Below are positions 17,101 through 24,356 of a DNA stretch of 64,000 nt, piece after piece (within the stretch, counting starts at the first letter, position 1; each line of letters starts with the position of its first letter). The DNA is from a virus. The stretch lies in the IMG/VR virus record IMGVR_UViG_3300015371_000026, positions 1 to 64,000 of that record. One strand, given 5' to 3'. The position numbers and the translations under genes are program-made. Under the pieces are notes generated by a model. That model did not search any database. It was given only the letters and a program-made list of their open reading frames with translations, and was not told the DNA's origin.

Positions 17101-17473
17101 GCGGTTCGAGCCGAACGGCCGGATCGTCGGCAACCTCAAGCAGTTCAACCGCGTGCGTGCGTTCGACACGTCCGGTGGCGCTGCGCTCTGGGTTCAGCTG
17201 CGTGACTCGCTCCCGAGCGATCTCATCGGCTACCCGTCATACCGCTACAGCAACATGACCTCGACCATCGCGTCGGGCGCGACGATCCTGACCTTCGGAG
17301 ACTTCTCCGAGTTCCTGATCGTCGAGCGAATCGGGATGAGCATCGAGCTGATCCCGCATCTGTTCGGCAGCTCGAACAGGTTCCCGACCGGGCAGCGCGG
17401 GCTGTACGCCCACTGGCGCAACACCTCCAAGGTGCTGACCAACAAGGCGTTCGTCTCGCTGAAGGTCACGTAG
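14114..17473 (+). CDS. Fusion: prohead protease + S49 peptidase + major capsid protein
   Basis: ATG preceded by AGGAGATCAG; a longer upstream frame is ignored. The 1119-residue frame joins four parts. Residues 40-215: S78-type prohead protease (His100 in MRHG, Ser150 in YSMSF). Residues 293-515: S49/SppA-like serine peptidase (Ser380 in AASGAYW, Lys430 in SAGKYK). Residues 520-633: linker with a FATGGVVASARPEAVVPL segment and acidic repeats. Residues 634-1119: a coiled-coil delta-like region (640-715), then an HK97-fold capsid protein (SLTTTAGGFAVP about 868, HWRNTSKVL near the end). An internal start at 16013 would release the capsid part alone. The stop is a tandem TAG-TAA. Confidence 0.85.
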   Translation: MSTTQQRVDDPGDFYRPLNEIPSSLPRENLLRAVDASVEYVERADPQAGGPRIFGHFAVFDQWALIDSATEGVFMERFAAGSLAKSLREGRDRIKCIMRHGTKTPLGELVLGRIVHLEEDSTFEVELFPELEREAPLLMAGLRAGEYSMSFKFRVIKSNDVMRPARSAYNPRGLPERTVTEAAVREFGPCTFAVYEGTALSMRSITDDVVRERLTILDERHEVGRAQQENRLYERSLDYVGSSVWLLEPDSLRTIVGILAERREGHRASPEEIAERIGARAASDEPADTGQKDSVAVIPITGPLVPHGSGMSATSVPLRSAETIQQEVRAAALDPEIGAIMLDINSPGGAAKMIPELAAEIAAAGQSKPVVAMANTLAASGAYWLATAADEIVASPSAEVGSIGAYSVHEDVSAAMEMKGERVTLVSAGKYKVEKNPFEPLDEEARADMQSRVDELYSEFVSAVAKGRGVKASEVRAGFGQGRTVMAKAALKEGMIDRIATRDQTLTRLRKVATAIVDGDRGAAQVEFDAPDEMVGPLSFDYSKLPIKVVLDAERLGEQLAAITRRNGETFATGGVVASARPEAVVPLTHISEPEPSAATTQERAEPEPSEATTHDTAAQDAAHGPDGKEQQVMSIVDGEVHLTIEQVRDRLDSIKVRFQEIHTEFGASVKPDAVNEEIDQLLSERDRLEEAQRDWERTASILESYATREDRRDGSERTGRRIGNGGIHSNVDRHPGVPADIYSLVEYGRLNKAEDLIPALREGAKMAVDRAVFSHPDVEKADQQARIEKLLDTVDKKHGALAELILATGSPTYERAFGKTLMGEGLSPEEERAMSLTTTAGGFAVPYTLDPTLILTSNGVVNPLRAISRVENITVNEWRGLSTAGIAAAYTAEATEATDANPVFAQPTANVEKAQAFIPFSIEIGEDWGQLQSQMARLFADAKDTLEADKFLNGFGHASNVPEGLHTGATVVVSTASATTFTVADLYSLTEALPPRFEPNGRIVGNLKQFNRVRAFDTSGGAALWVQLRDSLPSDLIGYPSYRYSNMTSTIASGATILTFGDFSEFLIVERIGMSIELIPHLFGSSNRFPTGQRGLYAHWRNTSKVLTNKAFVSLKVT
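15995..16015 (+). promoter_or_regulatory. Internal ribosome binding site and ATG for the capsid part
   Basis: GGGAAGGAG (15995-16003) lies 9 bases before an in-frame ATG at 16013 (residue 634, MSIVDGEV). Initiation here would give a 486-residue delta-domain plus capsid protein, close to the usual HK97-type capsid precursor length. This allows many capsid copies per protease copy from one frame. Confidence 0.7.
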
Positions 17474-17485
17474 TAACCGCACGAT

Positions 17486-17521
17486 CTGGGACGGGGGTGC
17501 GGCCCGGCGCTCCCGTCCCAG
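17486..17521 (+). terminator. Strong hairpin after the capsid gene (no T-tract)
   Basis: CTGGGACGGG (17486-17495) pairs perfectly with CCCGTCCCAG (17512-17521) around a 16-base loop. No T-rich tract follows, so it is more likely a partial terminator, or an RNA-stability or processing element, separating abundant capsid message from the downstream cassette. Confidence 0.45.
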
Positions 17522-17550
17522 AACCTAACCGGGTCGAAAGGAAAGGGCAG

Positions 17551-17745
17551 ATGACCAAGATCTACGTACCGAAGGAATCGTTCATCACTCCTATCGTCGA
17601 TGACGACGGCAACTCGCGTGAGCACAACTTTCGCGAGGGACGTACGACAGTCGAGGAAGGGCATCCGGTGATGCGCGGGCGCGAGCAGCTGTTTCGCGAG
17701 ATGACGATCGACTACCCTGCGCCGCGCAAGGTCGTGAACAAGTGA
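17551..17745 (+). CDS. Small protein after the capsid gene (64 aa)
   Basis: Start chosen at the ATG preceded by GGAAAGGGCAG; an upstream GTG is in frame but unsupported. The product is polar (MTKIYVPKESF...), with a REHNFREG segment and a basic end. Small proteins in this place are conserved in many phages, but I know no function; it may be a minor head protein. GTGA overlap couples it to the first glycosyltransferase gene. Confidence 0.6.
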   Translation: MTKIYVPKESFITPIVDDDGNSREHNFREGRTTVEEGHPVMRGREQLFREMTIDYPAPRKVVNK

Positions 17746-18989
17746 AGATCCTTCTCCACTCGAACGCCCCCTGGGCGCACACCGGCTACGGCCAGCAGAC
17801 CGCGCAGCTCGCGACGCGTCTGCGCGACGCCGGTCACGAGGTCGCGCTCTCGACCTTCTACGGCCTCGAGGGCGCGGAGATGGAGTGGGGCGGGATGCGT
17901 GTCTTCCCCACCGACCATACGAAGTTCGGGAAGGCGATGCTCCCGTACTACGTCGGCGAGATCGCCGGTCGTGACACCGATCCGCGCGAGGTGCTCGTGC
18001 TGACGCTGATGGACGTCTGGGCGCTCACAGCGCAGTCCCTGTCGCGTCTGCGACTGGCCAGCTGGACGCCCGTCGACCACGAGCCGATGCCGCCGCGTCT
18101 GGGCGAATACTTCGCCTCCACTGGCGCGCGCCCGATCGCGATGAGTCGATTCGGGGAGACGCAGCTGAAGGAGGCCGGGTTCGACCCGCTCTACGCGCCG
18201 CACGCTGTCGACACGAACGTGATGCGCCCGCTGGGCGGACGCGACGAGCTACGGCGCGCGCTGAAGGTGCCGGAAGACGCGTTCGTGGTCGGGATGGTCG
18301 CCAACAACAAGGGCACCGGCCCGCCGCGCAAGGCGTTCCCGCAGGTCATGCAGGCGTTCTCGATCTTTCACCGCGACCATCCCGACTCTGTGCTCTATCT
18401 CCACTCAGAGGTGTTCGGGCTCGACGCCGGTGTCAACCTGCTGGCGCTCGCGCGCATCTGCGGGATCCCTGATACGGCGCTGGCCACGACCGATCAGCTG
18501 CGTATGCATCTCGGCATTCCCGGCGAGGCGATGGCAGCTGTGTACAACGTCTTCGATGTGCTCGCGAACCCGAGCTACGGGGAGGGATTCGGAATCCCGA
18601 TCATCGAGGCGCAGGCGTGTGGCGTCCCGGTGATCGTCAACGACTGCACGTCGATGCCCGAGCTGCTCGGCGCAGGATGGCTCGTCGACGGCGACGACTT
18701 CTACGACCCGCCTCACGGCGCCTGGTACAAGTGCCCGTCTGTCGCGGAGATCTACCAGGCTATTGAGCAGGCGTACGAGACGCGCGGCGACCAGCAGCTG
18801 CGCGAGCAGGCGCGCGAGTTCGCGCTCGCGTACGACGCGGATTGCGTCTTCGCCGAGTACTGGACACCGGTGCTTGACCAGCTGGAGCTGCCGCGCGAGA
18901 TCGGGCCGCTCGTGATCGCAGAGCAGAACGGGCTGAATCGCGAACAGCGGCGCGCAGCCGCGAAGCAGCGGCAGAAGCAGAAGGTGTGA
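17742..18989 (+). CDS. GT4-family glycosyltransferase
   Basis: A 415-residue GT-B enzyme. The N-terminal domain opens MKILLHSNAPWAHTGYGQQ with the glycine loop. The C-terminal domain has the Ex7E-type donor site in GEGFGIPIIEAQACGVPVI (about residues 280-300), followed by TSMPELLGAGWLVD. It should move a sugar from a nucleotide-sugar onto a glycan or protein. The last 30 residues are a basic, Gln/Arg/Lys-rich tail. First gene of a glycosylation cassette that continues without gaps. Confidence 0.85.
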   Translation: MKILLHSNAPWAHTGYGQQTAQLATRLRDAGHEVALSTFYGLEGAEMEWGGMRVFPTDHTKFGKAMLPYYVGEIAGRDTDPREVLVLTLMDVWALTAQSLSRLRLASWTPVDHEPMPPRLGEYFASTGARPIAMSRFGETQLKEAGFDPLYAPHAVDTNVMRPLGGRDELRRALKVPEDAFVVGMVANNKGTGPPRKAFPQVMQAFSIFHRDHPDSVLYLHSEVFGLDAGVNLLALARICGIPDTALATTDQLRMHLGIPGEAMAAVYNVFDVLANPSYGEGFGIPIIEAQACGVPVIVNDCTSMPELLGAGWLVDGDDFYDPPHGAWYKCPSVAEIYQAIEQAYETRGDQQLREQAREFALAYDADCVFAEYWTPVLDQLELPREIGPLVIAEQNGLNREQRRAAAKQRQKQKV

Positions 18990-19105
18990 CGACCGCCGCG
19001 CTGGTCATCGCGCTCGTCTCGCTGATCGTCGCGCTGGCGCAGCTGGTTGTGACGTTCCTGCTCGTGCTCCCGCGGATCGAGCGGCTTCACCCGAAGAACC
19101 CGTGA
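18986..19105 (+). CDS. Single-pass membrane peptide (39 aa)
   Basis: GTG overlaps the GT4 stop and the TGA overlaps the next ATG (TGATG). Residues 4-30 are almost wholly hydrophobic, giving one transmembrane helix, followed by a short charged tail (RIERLHPKNP). It may anchor or partner the glycosyltransferases at the membrane; this is inference from position. Confidence 0.55.
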   Translation: MTTAALVIALVSLIVALAQLVVTFLLVLPRIERLHPKNP

Positions 19106-19776
19106 TGGACATCGCCGTACTGACACTGACCCGCGACCGGCTCGACTACACCCGCCACTGCTTCGCGTCGCTAATGGAGCACGCCGGGTGCGACTTCGAC
19201 TGGTACGTGCTCGACAACGGGTCGAAGGACGGGACGGTTCAGTGGCTGCGCGAGCGTCTTCCGTACGCGTGCGTGGTCGCGCTTCAGGAGAACGTCGGCA
19301 TCTGTCGCGGCCTGAACTTCATGCTGGACAACTACTGCGACGCAGCTCAGTACGACGTCGTCGTGCGCTTCGACAATGACTGCGAGGTCGTCGACCGCGG
19401 GACGCTCCAGAGAGTGGCGACGCTGGCGTATCAGTCTCAGGCGATCGTCTCTCCGCGTGTGCGCGGGCTGCGCAACCCGCCGCCGACGATCGAGGAGCGC
19501 GAACTCGATGGAGAGGTGTTCGACGAGACGACGATCTTGGGCGGGATCTTTATGGCGATCCCGGCGCGTCTGCTCTCAGCTGACGGCTATCGCTTCGACG
19601 AGCAGCAGCCGCTCTGGGCCGGCGACGAGCTGATTACGACCTGGCATCGCGCGCGCGGCGGGCGCTGCGGCTACATGCGCGACGTCGAGGTCAACCACTA
19701 TGAGACGACAGACGGGCAGCACCGCCAGTACCCGTGGTACTTCGAGCGGCGTGTCCTCGAAGGCGGCCCGGTGTGA
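19105..19776 (+). CDS. GT2-family glycosyltransferase
   Basis: Start at the ATG overlapping the upstream stop (GTG 19102 is the alternative). GT-A fold: IAVLTLTRDRLDYTRHC opening, VLDNGSKDGT nucleotide-binding loop, NVGICRGLN, and a DND metal motif in VVRFDNDCEV (about residue 90), then GGIFMAIPA and GDELITTWHRARG as the catalytic acidic region. Short for the family (about 223 residues) but complete. GTGA overlap with the next gene. Confidence 0.85.
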   Translation: MDIAVLTLTRDRLDYTRHCFASLMEHAGCDFDWYVLDNGSKDGTVQWLRERLPYACVVALQENVGICRGLNFMLDNYCDAAQYDVVVRFDNDCEVVDRGTLQRVATLAYQSQAIVSPRVRGLRNPPPTIEERELDGEVFDETTILGGIFMAIPARLLSADGYRFDEQQPLWAGDELITTWHRARGGRCGYMRDVEVNHYETTDGQHRQYPWYFERRVLEGGPV

Positions 19777-20333
19777 TCATCGATTTCGACGACTTCTGGC
19801 AGAACAACCACCGGCTCGATCTGCTCGAACGTCTTCACGGCGCGAACTCGTCTTTTCGTTGCACGCTGTTCGCGATCCCGGGTCTGGGCGGGCCGGACGG
19901 CTCGTTCTGGAGCAGCGTCCCAGACTGGTGTGAGCTAGCGGTGCACGGGTGGTTCCACGGTGAGCCCGCGACTGAATGTCTGAGCTGGGACTACTGGCGG
20001 ATGCGCGACGTCATCGAGTGGCGACCCGAACGGTTCGTGCGCGGCTTCAAAGCACCCGGCTGGCAGATCTCAGACGAGTGCTACACAGCGCTGCTCGACT
20101 GCGGATGGTGGGTCGCAGATCAGCCGTACAACGACGCGCGTCGTCCTCGCGGGTTACGCGTTCATCGTCTCGGCGACGGCGAGCACTGGCACGGGCATAT
20201 CCAGAACGTCTGCGGGAACGGGATCGAGGAGCGCTTCGACGAACTGCTCGCGCTGGTCGAATCGACAGACCAGTTCTCGTTCGTCTCCGAGACTGTGCAC
20301 GAGTGGCGTCCGGCTCTCGCAGGAGTGTCGTGA
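19773..20333 (+). CDS. Polysaccharide-deacetylase-like (NodB-type) protein
   Basis: Start at the GTG overlapping the upstream stop. The 186-residue protein opens IIDFDDFWQ, giving an Asp pair in the place of the NodB catalytic Asp, and has LAVHGWFH (His-x3-His metal motif, about residues 57-63) followed by FVRGFKAPGWQ, matching the R-x-P-x-G motif region of carbohydrate esterase family 4. It would remove acetyl groups from a sugar made or transferred by its neighbours. Smaller than usual NodB domains. Confidence 0.65.
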   Translation: MIIDFDDFWQNNHRLDLLERLHGANSSFRCTLFAIPGLGGPDGSFWSSVPDWCELAVHGWFHGEPATECLSWDYWRMRDVIEWRPERFVRGFKAPGWQISDECYTALLDCGWWVADQPYNDARRPRGLRVHRLGDGEHWHGHIQNVCGNGIEERFDELLALVESTDQFSFVSETVHEWRPALAGVS

Positions 20334-21049
20334 AGATCAGCGCTGACGCGAGCGCGGCGTTGCTGACGTCTCTCCTTCACGCGCGCTCAGCCTTCATCTA
20401 CGCGCGCATCGGCGACGGCGACATCTACTGCGCATTCTCGCTCCCGCCGTACGGCGACGGAAGCGGCGAGAACACGAACGGCGAGCGCGCGCAGCCGTGG
20501 CTGGGCGAGCGTGTGCGCGGCTCGATTCGCACGATCGCGCGTCTACCGATGCCCGTCTACTTCGGCGACTACCTCTCGCGCGCACCGGGTGGCGAAGGGC
20601 TCGACGAGCGCTGGTCGGAGATGCTCGACTGGCTACACAAGCGGCCGATGATCCACGTCGAGGCACTGTTGATCCATCGTCGCTCGCTCCAGCTGGCGCA
20701 GTTCTATCGCGATCTCGCCAAGGACGATCGCCCGAAGGTCTACGTCTCAGCTGAACGCATGACGTCCGCGGCGCTCGCGCTCGGTGCTGACCATCTCGTG
20801 ATCCCAGAGTCGAACGCGTACGAGCAGACGCGCAGCATCGCCGAGCGCATTCGCAACAGCTCGTGGGAGATCGTGCTCTACTCGGCCGGGTACGCGACGA
20901 AGCCGATCATGGCTGCCGCCTGGTCGCCGGAGCGCACTCAGATCGACCTCGGGTCCGCGCTCGATCCCGTCTACGTCGGCGCGACGCGTACCGGCCAGCT
21001 GTCGAAGCACGACGCGGGCGAGTTCTTCTCAGAGGCGATCGCGGCGTGA
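20330..21049 (+). CDS. GT-D-like glycosyltransferase (DUF1792-type)
   Basis: The true start is the GTG overlapping the upstream stop; longer versions of the frame are unsupported. Residues 22-35 (FIYARIGDGDIYCA) resemble the RxGDGE motif of the GT-D fold (DUF1792/SP_1767 type). Later HLVIPESNAYEQ and EIVLYSAGYATKPIMAA followed by QIDLGSALDP match the last half of that family. These enzymes add a hexose to a growing glycan on serine-rich adhesins. Here it would act within the phage glycan cassette. Confidence 0.65.
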   Translation: MKISADASAALLTSLLHARSAFIYARIGDGDIYCAFSLPPYGDGSGENTNGERAQPWLGERVRGSIRTIARLPMPVYFGDYLSRAPGGEGLDERWSEMLDWLHKRPMIHVEALLIHRRSLQLAQFYRDLAKDDRPKVYVSAERMTSAALALGADHLVIPESNAYEQTRSIAERIRNSSWEIVLYSAGYATKPIMAAAWSPERTQIDLGSALDPVYVGATRTGQLSKHDAGEFFSEAIAA

Positions 21050-21729
21050 AGCTCGACATCGTTCTCCTCCAGTGCGGACTACCGATGCTGACGCAGCGGT
21101 GTCTCGCGAGTATCGTGAGTCATGCGCCCTGGGCCAGGGTCATCTTGGTCGACAACGGCAGCCCTCGCGACGATCTCGTGTCGACCATGCGCTGCGTCTC
21201 GCATGCGTTTCCAGTTGTCGCGAACGATGAGAACCTCGGCTTTGCACGTGCTGTCAACCAGGGGATCAGGTTGAGCGACGCCGACTACGTCTGTATCCAG
21301 AACAACGACACGATCATGTACGAGGGCGGCTATGAGCGCATGATCGCTCACCTAGAGGAGCACGCACCGCGACTCGGTCTGATCGGGCCGATGACGAACA
21401 ACGCAGACAGCGTCCAGCGCGGCGACGGAAACGGGCGCGGCGTCCAGATCGTCAACGGCCTGGTCGCGTTCTTCTGCACCGTGATCCCGCGTCGCGTGAT
21501 CGACGACGTCGGCCTGCTCAGCGAGGAGTACGGGATGGGCTACGGCGAGGACAACGACTACTGCATCCGGCTACGCGACGCGGGCTACCGTCTCGGGATC
21601 GCGCGCGACGTCTTCGTCCATCACGACCACCACGCCACGTATCGCGCGCTGATCGGGGACGACGGGATCGACCGGCTCGGCGTCGAGAACTCAGAGCGCC
21701 TGATGGCCAAGCACGGGAGACTGGAGTGA
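21046..21729 (+). CDS. GT2-family glycosyltransferase (rhamnosyltransferase-like)
   Basis: GTG start overlapping the stop before. GT-A features: LVDNGSPRDD, NLGFARAVNQGI, a QNND metal motif (residues 83-86 region), VNGLVAFFCTVIPRRVIDDVGLLSEEY and GEDNDYCIRLRDAGYRLG, the acidic acceptor-site motif, then a VHHDHHATY ending. This is the common architecture of bacterial O-antigen rhamnosyltransferases. The donor cannot be told from sequence. Confidence 0.87.
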   Translation: MKLDIVLLQCGLPMLTQRCLASIVSHAPWARVILVDNGSPRDDLVSTMRCVSHAFPVVANDENLGFARAVNQGIRLSDADYVCIQNNDTIMYEGGYERMIAHLEEHAPRLGLIGPMTNNADSVQRGDGNGRGVQIVNGLVAFFCTVIPRRVIDDVGLLSEEYGMGYGEDNDYCIRLRDAGYRLGIARDVFVHHDHHATYRALIGDDGIDRLGVENSERLMAKHGRLE

Positions 21730-22313
21730 GCGGCATCGACGAGTCGCGCTTTACGAACGCGACGAAGACGTGCCCGCACCCAGAGCGCTGGACGTCACAC
21801 GACGGCGACTCGTCAGAGGTCGAGGTGTCCGATCTCGCATGGGGGCTTGTGCGCGCCGTCCAGCCGCAGTTCGCGATCGAGACAGGGACAGCGTACGGGC
21901 AGACGACCAGACGCATCGGCGAAGCGCTCGCGTCGAACTCTCCCATCGGCGTGCTGATGGCGTTCGAGAACGATGCGGAGCGTGCAGCGACGACGCGCGA
22001 CAACTGCTTCGGTCTCCCCGTCATGGTGATGGAGAAGGACTCGACGAGCTACCTCCCGCCTGAGGAGATCGTCATTGACTTCAGCTGGTTCGACACATGG
22101 TCGGAGCTACGCATCCCCGAGTTCTGGCACTTCCGTCCGCGCATGCGCCAGGGGTCGATCGTCTGTTTTCACGACACAGCACCCGGTCACGGCGCGAACA
22201 GGATGCCGAGCGGTCGCGACACGCGCACAGAGATCGAGGTCGAGCTGCGCAGCGCCATTCGCTTCGTCCATCTTCCGACGCCGCGCGGGGTGACGATCGG
22301 AGAGGTGCTGTGA
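21726..22313 (+). CDS. Methyltransferase-fold protein (Methyltransf_24-like)
   Basis: A 195-residue protein with AIETGTAYGQTTRRIGEAL as a SAM-binding motif I variant (about 50-70), a GVLMAFENDAE acidic strand end, FSWFDTWSELR, and RQGSIVCFHDTAPG near 145, the motif VI-like strand with the His-Asp pair seen in sugar O-methyltransferases. Likely modifies a sugar of the glycan. Coupled to genes on both sides. Confidence 0.65.
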   Translation: MSGIDESRFTNATKTCPHPERWTSHDGDSSEVEVSDLAWGLVRAVQPQFAIETGTAYGQTTRRIGEALASNSPIGVLMAFENDAERAATTRDNCFGLPVMVMEKDSTSYLPPEEIVIDFSWFDTWSELRIPEFWHFRPRMRQGSIVCFHDTAPGHGANRMPSGRDTRTEIEVELRSAIRFVHLPTPRGVTIGEVL

Positions 22314-22891
22314 GCGAAGCGGCTGCTCTAGCTGCTGAGGCTGTGCGCGGCGGCGCGTCGCAGAAGGCGAGCGAGCTAGCCCCGCTGATCGAGACGCTGC
22401 TCGAACTTGACCCGAAGGTCATCCTGGAGATCGGGTCGAGCGACGGCGGCACCCTACGGTGCTGGCGCCTCGTCGCGCCGCGCGCGTTCATTCTCAGCGT
22501 CTCGCTCCCAGACGGGCCGTACGGCGGCGGCCATCCGCGCGACGTTGACGCGCACGTCATCGCCGGAGACTCGCACGACATGTCCTCGTACGAACTCGTT
22601 ATCGGCGCGCTCGACGGGCGTATGGTCGACTTCTTGTTCCTCGACGGCGATCACACGTTCAGCGGCATCCGGAGCGACTACCACTGCTACGGCCCGCTGG
22701 TTCGACGCGGTGGGATCATCGCGCTCCACGACATTCTCCCTCACGTCGGAGACACTGTTCAGGTCGATCGCTTCTGGGAGCGCCTCAAGTCGATGCCTGC
22801 CACGTACAGTCGAGTCGACGAGCACGTCAGCCCAGACGAGCTACGCGCTGAGTACGGCCAGTGGGGCGGGATCGGGGTGGTGCACAAGTGA
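22310..22891 (+). CDS. Methyltransferase / cephalosporin-hydroxylase-like protein
   Basis: Start at the GTG overlapping the upstream stop. KVILEIGSSDGGTLRCW is SAM motif I; MVDFLFLDGDHTFSGIRSDYHCYGPLVRRGGIIALHDI is the hallmark FIDGDHSYEGVKxDxxxWxPLLKPGGxIAxHD-type region of class I methyltransferases active on sugars. About 193 residues, full length for the family. A second methyltransferase in the cassette suggests a multiply O-methylated glycan. Confidence 0.75.
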   Translation: MSEAAALAAEAVRGGASQKASELAPLIETLLELDPKVILEIGSSDGGTLRCWRLVAPRAFILSVSLPDGPYGGGHPRDVDAHVIAGDSHDMSSYELVIGALDGRMVDFLFLDGDHTFSGIRSDYHCYGPLVRRGGIIALHDILPHVGDTVQVDRFWERLKSMPATYSRVDEHVSPDELRAEYGQWGGIGVVHK

Positions 22892-24120
22892 GCGACGACG
22901 TGCGCGTTAGCGTGATCATCCCGACGATCGGACGCGAGACGCTACAGCGCGCGCTCGACTCGGTAGCAGACGCAGACGAGATCATCCTCGTGCACGACAC
23001 TGACAACAAGGTGCGAGTCGCGACCTACTCAGCTGGAGAGAACTGCGTAGACGTCGTGCTCTCGGCGATGCAGGGTGGCGATCACGGCTACCCAGCCCGT
23101 ATGATCGGGATGCGCTACGCCTCCGGTACGCATCTCGCGTTCCTCGACGACGACGACGTCTACCTCCCCGGTGCGATCGACGCGATGCGCGAGCGCGCGT
23201 GCGACGTACCTGTCATCTTCCGAATGCGGCACCCAGAGCACGGCGTCCTCTGGCGTACTCCTGTCCTCCAGTTCGCCAACGTCGGTACGCCGATGTTCCT
23301 GGTGCCGAATGTCCCCGCTCGACTAGGTGCGTGGGCCGCACACGCACCCGCTCTCCCAGAGCCGGGCGGGGACTACACGTTCATCAGCGGCTGCGTCGAG
23401 CGGATGGGTCAGCCAGAGTGGGACGAGCGCGTCGTCGCAGAAGTCAGGCCGCACGAGCTAGCGACAGTCTCAGTCGTGACACCGTGGCGCGACCATCCCG
23501 AGCTGAGCGAGGACTACTGGGAGGCGATCCGAGCCGGTCGACCTGACGAAGTCATCATCGTCGACAATGCCAGCGACCCGCCCGTCTCGATGCCGACCTG
23601 GGTGACATCGTATGAGGATCGCGTTCAGATCCTTCGCTGCGGCGAGAACGAGGGATTTGCGCGCGCGTCGAACCTCGGGCTGCACGCCGCGAGGAGCGAC
23701 GCTGTGCTGTTCCTGAACAACGACATCGTCTGCGGGCGCGACGACTGGCTATACAACCTCAAGAGCCAGCTCGAACCAGGCGTGATCGTTAGCGCGCGCA
23801 TTCGCTGGGACAAGCACGGCGACGTCGACGGTCGCCCGTACCCGTACGCCGAGGGATGGTGCCTGCTCGCGATGCGCGACGAGCTGCTTGCGCTCGGCGG
23901 CTTCGACGATCGCCTGCAGGAGCCCGCGTACTACTCAGACAACATTCTCAGCTTTCGTGCGCGCATGGCAGGGATGACGCTGCGCGAGGTGAAGATCGGT
24001 CTGCGTCATCTCGTCGGCGCGACAGCGGGCGGGCCAGAGAGTCCCGAGAAGCGCGCCGCGATTGACCACAACTTCGAGATCTACCGGGCCACGGTGCGAG
24101 AGGTCATGGTGCCTGCGTGA
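22888..24120 (+). CDS. Tandem GT2 glycosyltransferase (two GT-A domains)
   Basis: GTG start overlapping the upstream stop; 410 residues. Domain one (1-195): VSVIIPTIGRETLQRALDSV, then HLAFLDDDDVYLPGAI with the DDD metal site. Domain two (200-405): VSVVTPWRDHPE, VIIVDNASDPP, NEGFARASNLGLHAARSD and FLNNDIVCG, then GFDDRL. Each has its own donor site, so the protein may transfer two sugars in turn or act as a polymerising enzyme. Confidence 0.82.
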   Translation: MSDDVRVSVIIPTIGRETLQRALDSVADADEIILVHDTDNKVRVATYSAGENCVDVVLSAMQGGDHGYPARMIGMRYASGTHLAFLDDDDVYLPGAIDAMRERACDVPVIFRMRHPEHGVLWRTPVLQFANVGTPMFLVPNVPARLGAWAAHAPALPEPGGDYTFISGCVERMGQPEWDERVVAEVRPHELATVSVVTPWRDHPELSEDYWEAIRAGRPDEVIIVDNASDPPVSMPTWVTSYEDRVQILRCGENEGFARASNLGLHAARSDAVLFLNNDIVCGRDDWLYNLKSQLEPGVIVSARIRWDKHGDVDGRPYPYAEGWCLLAMRDELLALGGFDDRLQEPAYYSDNILSFRARMAGMTLREVKIGLRHLVGATAGGPESPEKRAAIDHNFEIYRATVREVMVPA

Positions 24121-24356
24121 TCCGCGAGGAGCTGTTGGAAGCAGTGGAGAAGGAGCACCGCGCAGAGGTCGGTAAGCTCAAGCTCCAGCTCGTCGTTTAT
24201 CGACGCGCGCTCGTCGACGCTGGTGTCGATCCTCCTGACATGGACGGCGACGATCTTCTCCAGCTCTGGCAGTCGTACGCAGACGTCGCGCGAGCGACGG
24301 GAGACTTCGTTGTGAAACTCGGACCAGCAAAGGAGATGCTCGACAGGTGGACGTAG
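24117..24356 (+). CDS. Small helical protein (79 aa)
   Basis: GTG-type start coupled to the gene before (GTGA). Residues 1-35 form a strongly charged helix (EELLEAVEKEHRAEVGKLKLQL) likely to be a coiled coil. Function unknown; possibly an adaptor in the glycan cassette. Confidence 0.5.
   Translation: MIREELLEAVEKEHRAEVGKLKLQLVVYRRALVDAGVDPPDMDGDDLLQLWQSYADVARATGDFVVKLGPAKEMLDRWT

Noticed and set aside
16013-17473. Treating the capsid protein as a wholly separate gene
   Set aside because: The frame is continuous from 14114 with no stop, so I annotate one fused CDS and record the internal start as an alternative product.
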